Assembly (NCBI RefSeq): GCF_044430645.1
Contig: NZ_JAWUDN010000001.1
Coordinates: 1,116,001-1,180,000, forward strand
Length of the DNA: 64,000 bases
Reading direction: 5' to 3'
Source of the DNA: Ewingella allii
Lineage (GTDB): Bacteria; Pseudomonadota; Gammaproteobacteria; Enterobacterales; Enterobacteriaceae
Below the pieces are notes generated by a model. That model was not told where the DNA came from and searched no databases. It saw only the letters and a list, made by a program, of their open reading frames with translations. Shown in pieces: positions 51,704 through 60,494 of the stretch. The stretch's first letter is position 1. Each line of letters opens with the position of its first letter. The position numbers were made by a program, and so were the translations under genes.

Positions 51704-54010
51704 ATGAAATTCAAAACTGAGATCAAACCTTATACCGGTGCTGCCGGTGGTTGGGGATCATTAGAAGCCACCACCCGTTACGTCTTCGACAGCAAAAAAG
51801 TCCTTTCTAACCTGCGCAACCTGATGCGCGTGAACAAGGGTCGCGGCTTCGACTGCCCGGGCTGTGCCTGGGGCGACGACAACCACAGCACCTTCAGCTT
51901 CTGTGAAAACGGCGCCAAAGCCGTCAGCTGGGAAGCCACGCGTAAGGCCTTGGAGCCTGAGTTCTTTGCTCAGCACAGCGTGAGCAAACTGCGCGAACAG
52001 AGCGACTATTTCCTTGAGTATCAGGGCCGTTTGACTCAGCCGCTGCGCTACAACCGCACCACTGACCACTATGAGCCTATTAGCTGGGACGACGCCTTCT
52101 CGCTGATCGCCAGCCATTTAAAAGGTCTGGAAAGCCCGGATCAGGCTGATTTCTACACCTCTGGCCGCGCCAGCAACGAAGCTTCTTATCTGTATCAAGT
52201 GTTTGGCCGCATGTTCGGCACCAACAACTTCCCTGACTGCTCCAATATGTGCCACGAAGCCAGCGGCGTCGGCCTGAAGCAGAGTATCGGGGTGGGTAAA
52301 GGCACCATTCGTCTCGACGACTTCGAAAAGGCCGATGCCATTTTCGTCTTCGGTCAGAACCCCGGCACTAACCACCCGCGCATGCTGCACAGCCTGCGCC
52401 ACGCCGCCGATCGCGGCGCGAAAGTAGTCAGTTTCAACACCCTGCGCGAGCGCGGTCTTGAGCGTTTTGCTGACCCACAAAAACCGCTGGAAGTGGTGAC
52501 CACCAAGTCTGGACGCATCAGCTCCGCCTACTATCAACCAAACCTTGGCGGCGACATGGCGGCGGTTCGCGGCATTGTTAAAGCCCTGCTGGAAGCCGAC
52601 CGCGACCGCGTGTCCAACGGCCTGAGCACCATTTTCGACGCAGACTTTATCGCCCAGAACACCGCGGGCGTGGATGAGTATCTGGCGGTGGTGGATGCTA
52701 CCTCTTGGGAGAAAATCGTCGAGCAGTCTGGCCTTTCCGAAGAAGAAATTCGCGAAGCGGCGTCTATCTACGTGCAGGCCGAGCGCGTGATTTGTACTTG
52801 GGCGATGGGTATCACCCAGCACAAACACTCCGTGGCTACCGTGCGTGAAATCACCAACCTGCAACTGCTGTTTGGCCAACTCGGCAAGCCGGGCGCGGGC
52901 CTGTGTCCGGTTCGTGGTCACAGTAACGTGCAGGGCAACCGCACCATGGGTATCGACGAAAAAGCGCCAAAAGCCCTGCTCGACGCCATGGAAGCCCACT
53001 TCAAATTCACCCCGCCGCGCAACCCGGGCCACAACACGGTTGAAGCGTTGGAAGCCATGTTGAAGGGTGACGCCAAAGTGCTTATCTGCCTCGGCGGTAA
53101 CTTAGCGGCGGCGGCACCGGACACCCTGCGTACCGAGAAGGCGCTGAGCAATCTCGACCTGTCAGTGCAAATCAGCACCAAGCTGAACCGCAGCCACTTA
53201 ACCCCGGGCCGCGAAGCCTTGATCCTGCCTACCCTTGGCCGTACCGAGCTGGATATGCAGGCCACGGGTTCACAGTTTATTACCGTTGAAGACTCCTTCA
53301 GCATGGTTCACGCCTCCGAAGGTGTCGGTATCCCGTTATCTCCAGAGCAACGTTCCGAGACGGCGATTGTCTGCGGCATTGCTAACGCCGTGCTGGGCGA
53401 CAAATACCTCGACTGGATGGCGCTGGCGGACGATTACAACCTGATCCGCGACCATATCGAAGCCACTATCCCAAGCTTTACCGATTTTAACGCCCGTTGC
53501 GACATTAAAGGCGGCTTCTACTTGGGTAACGCAGCGGCCGAGCTGAAATTCAACACGCCTACCGGCAAAGCCAACTTCAGCGCGGCAAGCCTGCCTGAAC
53601 AGCTGATCCCGCAGGGCAATCAGGATGCGCCGTTTACGCTGCAAACCCTGCGCTCCCACGACCAGTACAACACCACCATTTACGGGCTTGATGACCGTTA
53701 CCGTGGCGTTTACGGCCAGCGCGAAGTGCTGTTCATCCACCCTGACGACTTAGCGGCATTAGGTATGAAGGATGGCGAACTGGTGGAAATCGAAACCCTG
53801 TGGACGGACGGCGTCGAGCGCAAAGTGACCGGCTTCAAACTGGTGAGCTACGACATCCCGCGCGGCAATCTGGCGGCCTACTACCCGGAAACCAACCCGC
53901 TGGTGCCAATGTCCAGCTTCGGTGACCAAACTCACACCCCTACCTCTAAAGCGATCCCGGTGGCTATCCGCCGCTGCGAGCAGAAAGTCGATCTGCAACG
54001 CATCGCCTAA
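51704..54010 (+). CDS. ydeP: YdeP-like molybdopterin oxidoreductase
   Basis: A large molybdopterin-bis-MGD enzyme (768 aa; E. coli YdeP 759 aa) of the formate dehydrogenase-like group, without signal peptide. The N-terminal GAAGGWGSL and FDCPGCAWGD (C51, C54) are as in YdeP. DCSNMCHEASGVGLKQSIGVGKGT, GQNPGTNHPRML, PGAGLCPVRGHSNVQGNRTMG and RSHDQYNTTIYGLDDRYRGV are the cofactor-binding stretches. The full cysteine set of FdhF-type 4Fe-4S clusters is not seen. E. coli YdeP contributes to acid resistance, but its reaction is unknown. It is transcribed alone, ahead of rnb. Confidence 0.92.
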   Translation: MKFKTEIKPYTGAAGGWGSLEATTRYVFDSKKVLSNLRNLMRVNKGRGFDCPGCAWGDDNHSTFSFCENGAKAVSWEATRKALEPEFFAQHSVSKLREQSDYFLEYQGRLTQPLRYNRTTDHYEPISWDDAFSLIASHLKGLESPDQADFYTSGRASNEASYLYQVFGRMFGTNNFPDCSNMCHEASGVGLKQSIGVGKGTIRLDDFEKADAIFVFGQNPGTNHPRMLHSLRHAADRGAKVVSFNTLRERGLERFADPQKPLEVVTTKSGRISSAYYQPNLGGDMAAVRGIVKALLEADRDRVSNGLSTIFDADFIAQNTAGVDEYLAVVDATSWEKIVEQSGLSEEEIREAASIYVQAERVICTWAMGITQHKHSVATVREITNLQLLFGQLGKPGAGLCPVRGHSNVQGNRTMGIDEKAPKALLDAMEAHFKFTPPRNPGHNTVEALEAMLKGDAKVLICLGGNLAAAAPDTLRTEKALSNLDLSVQISTKLNRSHLTPGREALILPTLGRTELDMQATGSQFITVEDSFSMVHASEGVGIPLSPEQRSETAIVCGIANAVLGDKYLDWMALADDYNLIRDHIEATIPSFTDFNARCDIKGGFYLGNAAAELKFNTPTGKANFSAASLPEQLIPQGNQDAPFTLQTLRSHDQYNTTIYGLDDRYRGVYGQREVLFIHPDDLAALGMKDGELVEIETLWTDGVERKVTGFKLVSYDIPRGNLAAYYPETNPLVPMSSFGDQTHTPTSKAIPVAIRRCEQKVDLQRIA

Positions 54011-54145
54011 TCTTCAAGTCTGCATTCCCTCTTTCGCGACAAGGTTATGTCGTGAAAGAGGGGGTTATTGCTTGCCGCACGCGGTCATTTCGCGTAAAAC
54101 TGTCTGCCGCTAATCGAGCCACTTTAACCCCACTCTCTGGACGAT

Positions 54146-56089
54146 ATGTTTCAAGATAACCCGCTGCTCGCGCAGCTAAAACAGCAACTTCACTCTCAGA
54201 CTCCCCGCCTTGAAGGCATCGTTAAAGGAACTGAGAAAGGCTTTGGCTTTCTTGAAGTAGACGGTCAAAAAAGTTACTTCATTCCGCCTCCGTACATGAA
54301 AAAAGTCATGCACGGCGACCGCGTGATTGCCTCTTTACAGACCGAGAAGGACCGCGAAGTGGTTCAGCCCGAAACGCTGGTTGAGCCTTTCCTCACCCGC
54401 TTTGTTGGCCGCGTATCCAAGAAAGATGACCGCCTGTCTATCGTGCCGGACCATCCTTTGCTGCGTGACGCCATCCAGTGCCGCACCGCGCGCAACATCA
54501 ATCACGAAGTCAATGACGGCGACTGGTGTGTAGCAGAAATGCGCCGCCACCCGCTGAAAGAAGGCGATCGTGGTTTTCAGGCCGAATTAACCGAGTGGAT
54601 CACCACCGGTGATGACGATCTGGCCCCTTGGTGGGTCACGCTGGCGCGCCATAATCTGGAACGCGAAGCCCCTAAATCTGAAATTGCAGAAATCCTTGAT
54701 CAAGGTCTGACTCGCGAAGACCTGACCGCCCTGCCGTTTGTCACTATCGACAGTGGCAGCACGCAGGACATGGATGACGCGCTGTATGTTAAAGACAACG
54801 GCGACGGCACCCTGCAACTGAATATCGCGATTGCCGATCCAACAGCTTACGTGGCCGAAGGCACCGAGCTGGACAACATCGCCAAAAAACGCGCATTCAC
54901 CAACTACCTGCCGGGCTTCAACATCCCGATGCTGCCGCGCGAACTGTCTGACGACCTGTGCTCGCTGTGGCCGGACGTTCAGCGCCCGGTGCTGGCATGT
55001 AGCGTCACCCTCGCCGCCGACGGCGCGCTGGGTAGCGACATTCGCTTCTTCGCGGCAACCATCGAGTCAAAAGCCAAACTGGCCTATGACGATGTTTCCG
55101 ACTGGATTGAGCAGGAAGAGAAAAGCGCATGGCAGCCACAAAGTGATGTGATTGCTGACCAGATTCGCCTGCTGAAACGCGTCTGTGACGTGCGCAGCGC
55201 GTGGCGTACCGCCAACGCGCTGGTGTTCAAAGACCGCCCTGACTTCCGCTTCATTCTGGGCGAGAAAGGCAACGTGCTGGAAATCGTCGCCGAGCATCGC
55301 CGCATTGCTAACCGCATCGTTGAAGAATCGATGATCGCGGCGAACGTTTGTGCCGCCATCGCCTTGCGCGACACTCTTGGTTTCGGCGTTTATAACGTGC
55401 ACACCGGCTTTGACCCGCTGCTGGTTGAGAACGCCATCACCGTGTTGCAAGCCAATGATGTTGAAGCTAATGCTGAAGAACTGCTGACCTTGCCGGGTTT
55501 CTGCGCACTGCGTCGTAAACTTGATGCGATGCCAACGCAGTTCCTCGACAGCCGCATTCGTCGTTTCCAGACTTTCGCCGAAATCAGCACCGTCCCTGGC
55601 CCGCACTTTGGTCTGGGTCTGGAAGCCTACGCCACCTGGACTTCGCCAATCCGTAAATACGGCGATATGGTCAACCACCGCCTGTTGAAGGCGATGATCA
55701 CCAAGCAGGCCGCTGAGAAGCCCCAAGACGAGATGACCGTGCAACTGGCGGAGCGCCGCCGCGCCAACCGCATGGCCGAGCGTGATGTCGGTGATTGGCT
55801 GTACGCGCGTTACTTAGAAGATAAAGTCGGTACTGACACCAAGTTCAGCGCCGAAATCATCGACGTCACCCGCGGTGGCCTGCGCGTTCGCCTGCAAGAC
55901 ATCGGCGCCGTCGCCTTCATCCCTGCTCCGTTCCTGCACAGCGTGCGCGACGAGCTGGTATGCAGCGCCGACACCGGCACCGTACTGATCAAGGGCGAAG
56001 TCGCCTACCGTCAGAGCGATATCATCGACGTGCAAATCGCCGAAGTCCGCATGGAAAACCGCAACGTGATCGCCAAACCAGCCGTTTAG
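54146..56089 (+). CDS. rnb: Exoribonuclease II
   Basis: A 3'-5' processive exoribonuclease (647 aa; E. coli 644 aa) that degrades unstructured RNA. Two N-terminal cold-shock domains (PRLEGIVKGTEKGFGFLEVD) are followed by the RNB domain with the magnesium-binding aspartates in TIDSGSTQDMDDALYV and TNYLPGFNIPMLPRELSDD, then TSPIRKYGDMVNHRLL, and a C-terminal S1 domain (GGLRVRLQDIGAVAFIPAPF). Start and end match E. coli. A strong terminator follows. Confidence 0.98.
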   Translation: MFQDNPLLAQLKQQLHSQTPRLEGIVKGTEKGFGFLEVDGQKSYFIPPPYMKKVMHGDRVIASLQTEKDREVVQPETLVEPFLTRFVGRVSKKDDRLSIVPDHPLLRDAIQCRTARNINHEVNDGDWCVAEMRRHPLKEGDRGFQAELTEWITTGDDDLAPWWVTLARHNLEREAPKSEIAEILDQGLTREDLTALPFVTIDSGSTQDMDDALYVKDNGDGTLQLNIAIADPTAYVAEGTELDNIAKKRAFTNYLPGFNIPMLPRELSDDLCSLWPDVQRPVLACSVTLAADGALGSDIRFFAATIESKAKLAYDDVSDWIEQEEKSAWQPQSDVIADQIRLLKRVCDVRSAWRTANALVFKDRPDFRFILGEKGNVLEIVAEHRRIANRIVEESMIAANVCAAIALRDTLGFGVYNVHTGFDPLLVENAITVLQANDVEANAEELLTLPGFCALRRKLDAMPTQFLDSRIRRFQTFAEISTVPGPHFGLGLEAYATWTSPIRKYGDMVNHRLLKAMITKQAAEKPQDEMTVQLAERRRANRMAERDVGDWLYARYLEDKVGTDTKFSAEIIDVTRGGLRVRLQDIGAVAFIPAPFLHSVRDELVCSADTGTVLIKGEVAYRQSDIIDVQIAEVRMENRNVIAKPAV

Positions 56090-56112
56090 GGTTTCGCTGG
56101 CGCGATGTTAGA

Positions 56113-56147
56113 AGGGCTGGTCAGGGAAAGCTGACCGGCCTTTTTTT
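56113..56147 (+). terminator. Strong terminator after rnb
   Basis: GGGCTGGTCAG pairs with CTGACCGGCC (about 56114-56140), followed by seven T residues (56141-56147). Confidence 0.9.
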
Positions 56148-56149
56148 AT

Positions 56150-56420
56150 TTCAAATTTAAGGTCAAGGTCGTGGGCGTCGGCCCACACCGACCAGGGGGC
56201 GGCATATCGCCACCGCCCCCTGGACCCCCAGGCTCTTTCACTGCGCGCTCCGCTAGTTGGATGGACGTGTTTCAGTCACTTCCGTTCACACCGCGAAATG
56301 CCGTCGCTTAGGCGGTTCCCTCAGTTCGGGCTTCGAGCCTTGGGTCTCGAACCACTCCCTCGGCGTCATTTCTGACTGCGGTTTTGAGGCATTTCAACCG
56401 TGCCGTTTCAGTAGTTTCAG
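56150..56420 (-). repeat. Modular intergenic repeat, locus F (reverse copy)
   Basis: Reverse copy after rnb. On the minus strand it has TGAAACGGCACGGTTGAAAT, a GGTTCGAGAC.../GGCTCGAAGCC middle stem, CCGCCTAAGCG, the TGAAACACGTCCATCC block, then the long stem CCAGGGGGCGG/CCGCCCCCTGG (56192-56202 with 56213-56223), the GTGGGC/GCCCAC hairpin and a short tail. It is the mirror partner of locus G. Confidence 0.87.
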
Positions 56421-56424
56421 GATT

Positions 56425-56785
56425 GTTTTTTGAATTGGAATGAAACGGTTCGGTGTAGATGCCCATGGGCCGCGTTCAGAAGTGACGCCGAGCAAGAGGT
56501 GGAAAACCGCGTGTCTTTTTACGCGGGTTGTAATCCCGCAGCGAGGGGACCGCCTAAGCGGCGGCATTTCGCGGCGATCACAAAGGTCGCTGAAACACGT
56601 CCATTCCAACCCTGCGCAGCCTCGATCTTCCAGCAACAAAAAGCGCGTGAGTCCAGAGGGCGCGCGCTTACGCGCCTTCTGGGCCAGTTTGCGTGGCAAC
56701 GCAAGGTTTTAGCAGTGTGGGCGGCGAGCCCACGATTTCAACCTTGAAGTTGAATTTAAAAGCGGTCAAAAGATTGACCGCCACC
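56425..56785 (+). repeat. Modular intergenic repeat, locus G (forward copy)
   Basis: Forward copy, head to head with locus F. It has TGAAACGGTTCGGTGTAGAT, GCGTTCAGAAGTGACGCC, the ACCGCGT/ACGCGGGT stem, CCGCCTAAGCGGCGG, TGAAACACGTCCATTCCA, CCTGCGCAGCCTCGATCTTC, the long stem CCAGAGGGCGCG/CGCGCCTTCTGG (56653-56664 with 56671-56682, one G-T pair), a second short stem, GTGGGC/GCCCAC and a TTGAAGTTGAA tail. No gene is supported between 56090 and 56837. Confidence 0.87.
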
Positions 56786-56792
56786 CCTTCAA

Positions 56793-56813
56793 ATGATAAT
56801 TATTATCATGTAA
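56793..56813 (+). promoter_or_regulatory. Strong Fur box upstream of the FAD monooxygenase
   Basis: ATGATAATTATTATCAT (56793-56809) is a perfect 17-bp palindrome and a close match to the Fur consensus. It lies 29 bases before the start codon of the FAD monooxygenase gene. Confidence 0.85.
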
Positions 56814-56837
56814 ATCATTTTCTGCCGGACAGGTTCC

Positions 56838-58046
56838 ATGAGCTTTAATTCTGAACACTCTTCCGCTTCATGTTGCATCGTTGGCGGCGGCCCTGCGGGT
56901 TTGATGCTGGGTTATCTGCTTGCCCGCCAAGGTATTACCGTTACCGTATTGGAGAAACATGCCGATTTCCTGCGGGATTTCCGTGGTGACACTATTCACC
57001 CCTCAACGCTGGAAATTATCTGGCGATTAGGCTTTCTCGACGAATTCTTGCAATTGCCTCATCAACGCGCTGAGAAGCTGTATGGCGAAATCGACGGCAA
57101 AGAGACCACGCTGGCGGACTTCAGCCACTTGCCGACCCGGTGCAAATTCATCGCCTTTATGCCGCAGTGGGATTTCCTCAATTTCATTAGCAGCAAGGCC
57201 GCGATGCTGCCGAACTTCACCTTGCTGCACAACGTCGAGGTGAAGGGCCTGATTGAAGAGAATGGCGTGGTGAAAGGCGTTAACGCAGTCATTAATGGCG
57301 AAACGCGGCGGATTGAGTCGAAGCTGGTGGTTGGCTGTGACGGGCGTAATTCCATTGTGCGCGAACAGGCTGGGATGGAAATCCGCCGTTTTGGCGCGCC
57401 GCGTGACGTGCTGTGGCTGAAAATCCACAAGCTGGCGGATGACCCGCAGTGGTCGATGGGCCATCGCGGGCCGAAGAAGAATTTCATCATGATTGACCGT
57501 GGTGACTACTGGCAGTGTGGCTACTCCATCGCCAAAGACAGCCTCGACGCGCTGCGTGAGAAAGGTTTGCAGCCCTTTATCGAGCTTATCGCCGAGGTTT
57601 CGCCTTTCGAACTGGGCCGCCTGCAGAACGACATTACCGACTGGGATCAGGTCAAGTTGCTGAAAATCCGTATCGACCGCCTGAAAGAGTGGGCCAAGCC
57701 GGGCATCTTGTGCATTGGCGACGCCGCCCACGCTATGTCGCCGATTGGCGGCGTCGGAGTGAATCTGGCGATTCAGGACGCCGTGGCGACTGCCAATATC
57801 ATCAGCGCCCCGCTGCTCAAAGGCAGGCTGGAGTTGAAGCACTTACAGCGCGTCCAGCGCCGTCGCGCCTTTCCTACTTGGGCAACCCAGTCTTTGCAAA
57901 TCATGATCAGCAAAGCGGGCCAGAAGAAACGCAGCAAACCACCGGGCCGTATGGAGCTTTGGTTGCGCAGCCGTAAGTTTGTGCCCTTCCTGTTTGGCAG
58001 GCTGATTGGTATAGGTTTCTATCGGGAAATCCCCAAAGGGCTGTGA
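56838..58046 (+). CDS. FAD-dependent monooxygenase (PheA/TfdB-like), Fur-controlled
   Basis: A cytoplasmic flavin monooxygenase (402 aa) of the p-hydroxybenzoate hydroxylase family. The FAD motif GGGPAG is at residues 16-21, the DG region VVGCDGRNSIVREQAG is near 170, and the second FAD motif CIGDAAHAMSPIGGVGVN is near 295. Such enzymes hydroxylate aromatic rings using NAD(P)H and O2. The strong Fur box just upstream means it should be made under iron starvation, which is unusual for this family and suggests a role in siderophore breakdown or modification, or in haem or catechol handling. The start is ATG 56838 with AGG 5 bases before. fetAB follows after 119 bases with its own regulatory dyad. 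Confidence 0.85.
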   Translation: MSFNSEHSSASCCIVGGGPAGLMLGYLLARQGITVTVLEKHADFLRDFRGDTIHPSTLEIIWRLGFLDEFLQLPHQRAEKLYGEIDGKETTLADFSHLPTRCKFIAFMPQWDFLNFISSKAAMLPNFTLLHNVEVKGLIEENGVVKGVNAVINGETRRIESKLVVGCDGRNSIVREQAGMEIRRFGAPRDVLWLKIHKLADDPQWSMGHRGPKKNFIMIDRGDYWQCGYSIAKDSLDALREKGLQPFIELIAEVSPFELGRLQNDITDWDQVKLLKIRIDRLKEWAKPGILCIGDAAHAMSPIGGVGVNLAIQDAVATANIISAPLLKGRLELKHLQRVQRRRAFPTWATQSLQIMISKAGQKKRSKPPGRMELWLRSRKFVPFLFGRLIGIGFYREIPKGL

Positions 58047-58094
58047 TGCAGCCCGTCCATCGACTGCCAAGGCTTTTGTAAACGATTTGAAGCA

Positions 58095-58124
58095 ACTCAG
58101 TTTGTTACCTGACACAAACTGAGT
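58095..58124. promoter_or_regulatory. Perfect 11-bp dyad upstream of fetAB
   Basis: ACTCAGTTTGT (58095-58105) and ACAAACTGAGT (58114-58124) are exact inverted copies with an 8-base spacer. A -10-like TATTAT follows at 58127-58132. The position suggests an operator over the fetA promoter. With no T-run, it is less likely a terminator. Confidence 0.65.
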
Positions 58125-58165
58125 GGTATTATGCGCGCATTCAATGGACCACCAAGGAAGACGCC

Positions 58166-58837
58166 ATGCCGCAGTCTGCGCCCCTTTTAGACCTTCAGGA
58201 AGTCAGCTTTACCCTCAATCAACGCCCCCTGCTGGAACCCGTTTCATTTACCCTAAATCCGGGTGAATTCACGCTGCTGACCGGGCCTTCGGGCAGTGGC
58301 AAAAGCACGCTACTGAAGATCATTGCTGCGCTGCAAACCCAGACCGGCGGGACCATCAAGTTCAAAGGCGACGATATTACCGGCTTAAAAACGGAAAAAT
58401 ATCGCCAGCAGGTCTCCTATTGCTTCCAGACCCCTTCGCTGTTTGGCGATACCGTGCGCGACAATCTGGCGCTGCCTTATCAAATTCGTGGCCAGAAGAT
58501 GGATGAAGCCAAAGTGAAACAGTGGCTGGAGCGCGTCAATTTGCCGACGGATATACTGGATAAGAAAGCCCAAGAGCTGTCTGGCGGCGAGAAGCAGCGC
58601 GTCTCATTGCTGCGCAATCTGCAATTTATGCCCGATATCCTGCTGCTGGATGAAATTACCAGCGCCCTCGACGAAGAGAATAAGCACAACGTCAATCAGA
58701 TCATCGCCGATTTGGTCGAGCAGGAGAACCTCGCCGTACTCTGGGTCAGCCACGACAGCAATGAGATCCGCCACGCCAAAAACGTTATCACCCTAAGCCA
58801 CCGCGCCGCCGAGAGCATCGACCATGAGCCAGCATAA
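58166..58837 (+). CDS. fetA: Iron export ABC transporter ATPase FetA
   Basis: ATPase subunit (223 aa; E. coli FetA/YbbL 225 aa) of the FetAB exporter, which protects against iron overload and peroxide stress. Walker A GPSGSGKS is at 40-47, the signature LSGGEKQR at 138-145 and Walker B ILLLDE at 158-163. The stretch YRQQVSYCFQTPSLFGDTV is specific to this subfamily. The stop overlaps fetB by 14 bases, showing an operon. A perfect inverted repeat lies in its promoter region. Confidence 0.93.
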   Translation: MPQSAPLLDLQEVSFTLNQRPLLEPVSFTLNPGEFTLLTGPSGSGKSTLLKIIAALQTQTGGTIKFKGDDITGLKTEKYRQQVSYCFQTPSLFGDTVRDNLALPYQIRGQKMDEAKVKQWLERVNLPTDILDKKAQELSGGEKQRVSLLRNLQFMPDILLLDEITSALDEENKHNVNQIIADLVEQENLAVLWVSHDSNEIRHAKNVITLSHRAAESIDHEPA

Positions 58838-59591
58838 CATCACTAACGAATCACTGGCGCTGGCCCTCATTCTGGTCATCGTCGCCCTGCTGGTCAGTAA
58901 ACGCGAGAAGCTGGGACTAGAAAAGGACATCATCTGGAGCGTCGCGCGAGCTATCGTGCAACTGGTGGCGGTCGGCTATGTGCTCAAATACATTTTCGAC
59001 CTCAATGACGGCTGGCTGACCCTGCTGATGGTGCTGTTCATCTGCTTTAACGCCGCCTTTAACGCCAAAAAGCGTAGCCGGAATATTGATAACGGCTTTG
59101 CGATTTCCTTTATCGCTATTACCGCCAGCACCGCGCTGACGCTGGTGATCCTGATCCTCAGCCGCTCGATTGAATTCCTGCCGATGCAGGTGATCCCCGT
59201 CTCCGGCATGATTGCGGGCAACGCCATGGTGGCGGTCGGGCTGTGTTACAGCAATCTCAACCAGCGCTTTATGGATAACCAGCAAAAAATCCTCGAGATG
59301 CTCAGCCTCGGCGCATCCACCAAGCTGGCGTCCGGCTCGATTATTCGCGACAGCATTCGCGCCGCGATGATCCCCACCGTCGATGCCGCCAAGACCGTCG
59401 GCATCGTCAGCCTGCCGGGCATGATGTCCGGGATGATTTTCGCCGGTATCGATCCGGTAAAAGCCATTAAGTACCAGATAATGGTCACCTTTATGCTGCT
59501 TGGCACCGCCAGCGTCTCCACCATCATCGCGGGTTACCTCGCCTACCGCCGTTTCTATAATGAGCGTGCGCAACTGCGCGTGATGAAGTAA
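58824..59591 (+). CDS. fetB: Iron export ABC transporter permease FetB
   Basis: Membrane subunit (255 aa; E. coli FetB/YbbM 259 aa) with about six to seven helices. Near-identical stretches to E. coli include HNITNESLALAL, VGYVLKYIF, LLMVLFICFNAAFNAKKRSR, MQVIPVSGMIAGNAMVAVGL and KTVGIVSLPGMMSGMIFAGID. It is coupled to fetA by a 14-base overlap. A DUF817 membrane protein gene follows 44 bases later and may be part of the same transcript. Confidence 0.95.
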   Translation: MSQHNITNESLALALILVIVALLVSKREKLGLEKDIIWSVARAIVQLVAVGYVLKYIFDLNDGWLTLLMVLFICFNAAFNAKKRSRNIDNGFAISFIAITASTALTLVILILSRSIEFLPMQVIPVSGMIAGNAMVAVGLCYSNLNQRFMDNQQKILEMLSLGASTKLASGSIIRDSIRAAMIPTVDAAKTVGIVSLPGMMSGMIFAGIDPVKAIKYQIMVTFMLLGTASVSTIIAGYLAYRRFYNERAQLRVMK

Positions 59592-59635
59592 ATTTAGCGG
59601 CTTTCCTGCAATGGGGATTTTATTCAAGGACGACC

Positions 59636-60484
59636 ATGGGCCCTTTACAACGACTGGATTTATTTCTGACTCAACCCCGCGAAAAGCAGCCAATTCGCGG
59701 AGTTCGCCGCTTTTTAACCGAATTTGTTTTCTTCGGGGTGAAAGAGGCGCGCGCCTGTATCTTCGTCGGACTGTTCTTTTTGGCGGTGTTTTTGGTGCCG
59801 CGCGGCGGCATATTCCATGTCCCGCGCTATGACGTTTTGCTGCTGGTCGCGCTGTTTATTCAGGTGTGGATGCTGACCAGCAAGCTTGAAACGTTGGATG
59901 AGTTTAAAGCCATCATGCTGTTTCACGTGGTCGGTTTTGCGCTGGAAGTTTTTAAAACCTCGTCGGGCATTCGCTCGTGGAGCTACCCGGATTTCGCCTA
60001 CACCAAGCTGTTCGGCGTGCCGCTGTTTTCCGGCTTCATGTACGCGGCGGTGGGCAGTTATATGATTCAGTGCTGGCGGCTGCTGGACGTTAAAGTGCGC
60101 AACTACCCGCCCTATACGCTGGCCGCCATCTGCTCGCTGCTGATTTACGTGAACTTCTTCACCCATCACTACATTGGCGATTTCCGCTGGTACATCACCG
60201 CGCTGGTACTGGGGCTTTACGCCCGCAGCTATGTGGTGTTCACTCCCTACGATACCCCACGCCGCATGCCGCTGATTTTGGCATTTATTCTGATTGGCTT
60301 CTTCATCTGGCTGGCGGAGAACATCAGCACCTTCTTCACTATCTGGCGCTACCCTAATCAGCTCAGCAGCTGGTCCGGCGTGCATCTGGGTAAATGGAGC
60401 TCCTGGGCGCTGCTGGTTATCATGACTTTCACCATGATCACCTGGCTGAAAAACATCAAAAAGCATGTTCACGTGCCGGTTTAA
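59636..60484 (+). CDS. DUF817 family membrane protein
   Basis: A polytopic inner-membrane protein (282 aa) with about seven hydrophobic segments. The conserved region RSWSYPDFAYTKLFGVPLFSGFMYAAVGSYM and the later NYPPYTLAAICSLLIYVNFFTHHY are hallmarks of DUF817. No enzymatic motif is visible. It begins 44 bases after fetB in the same direction and ends at a terminator. The link to iron export is suggested only by position. The function of the family is unknown. Confidence 0.87.
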   Translation: MGPLQRLDLFLTQPREKQPIRGVRRFLTEFVFFGVKEARACIFVGLFFLAVFLVPRGGIFHVPRYDVLLLVALFIQVWMLTSKLETLDEFKAIMLFHVVGFALEVFKTSSGIRSWSYPDFAYTKLFGVPLFSGFMYAAVGSYMIQCWRLLDVKVRNYPPYTLAAICSLLIYVNFFTHHYIGDFRWYITALVLGLYARSYVVFTPYDTPRRMPLILAFILIGFFIWLAENISTFFTIWRYPNQLSSWSGVHLGKWSSWALLVIMTFTMITWLKNIKKHVHVPV

Positions 60485-60494
60485 TCTTCGCCAT

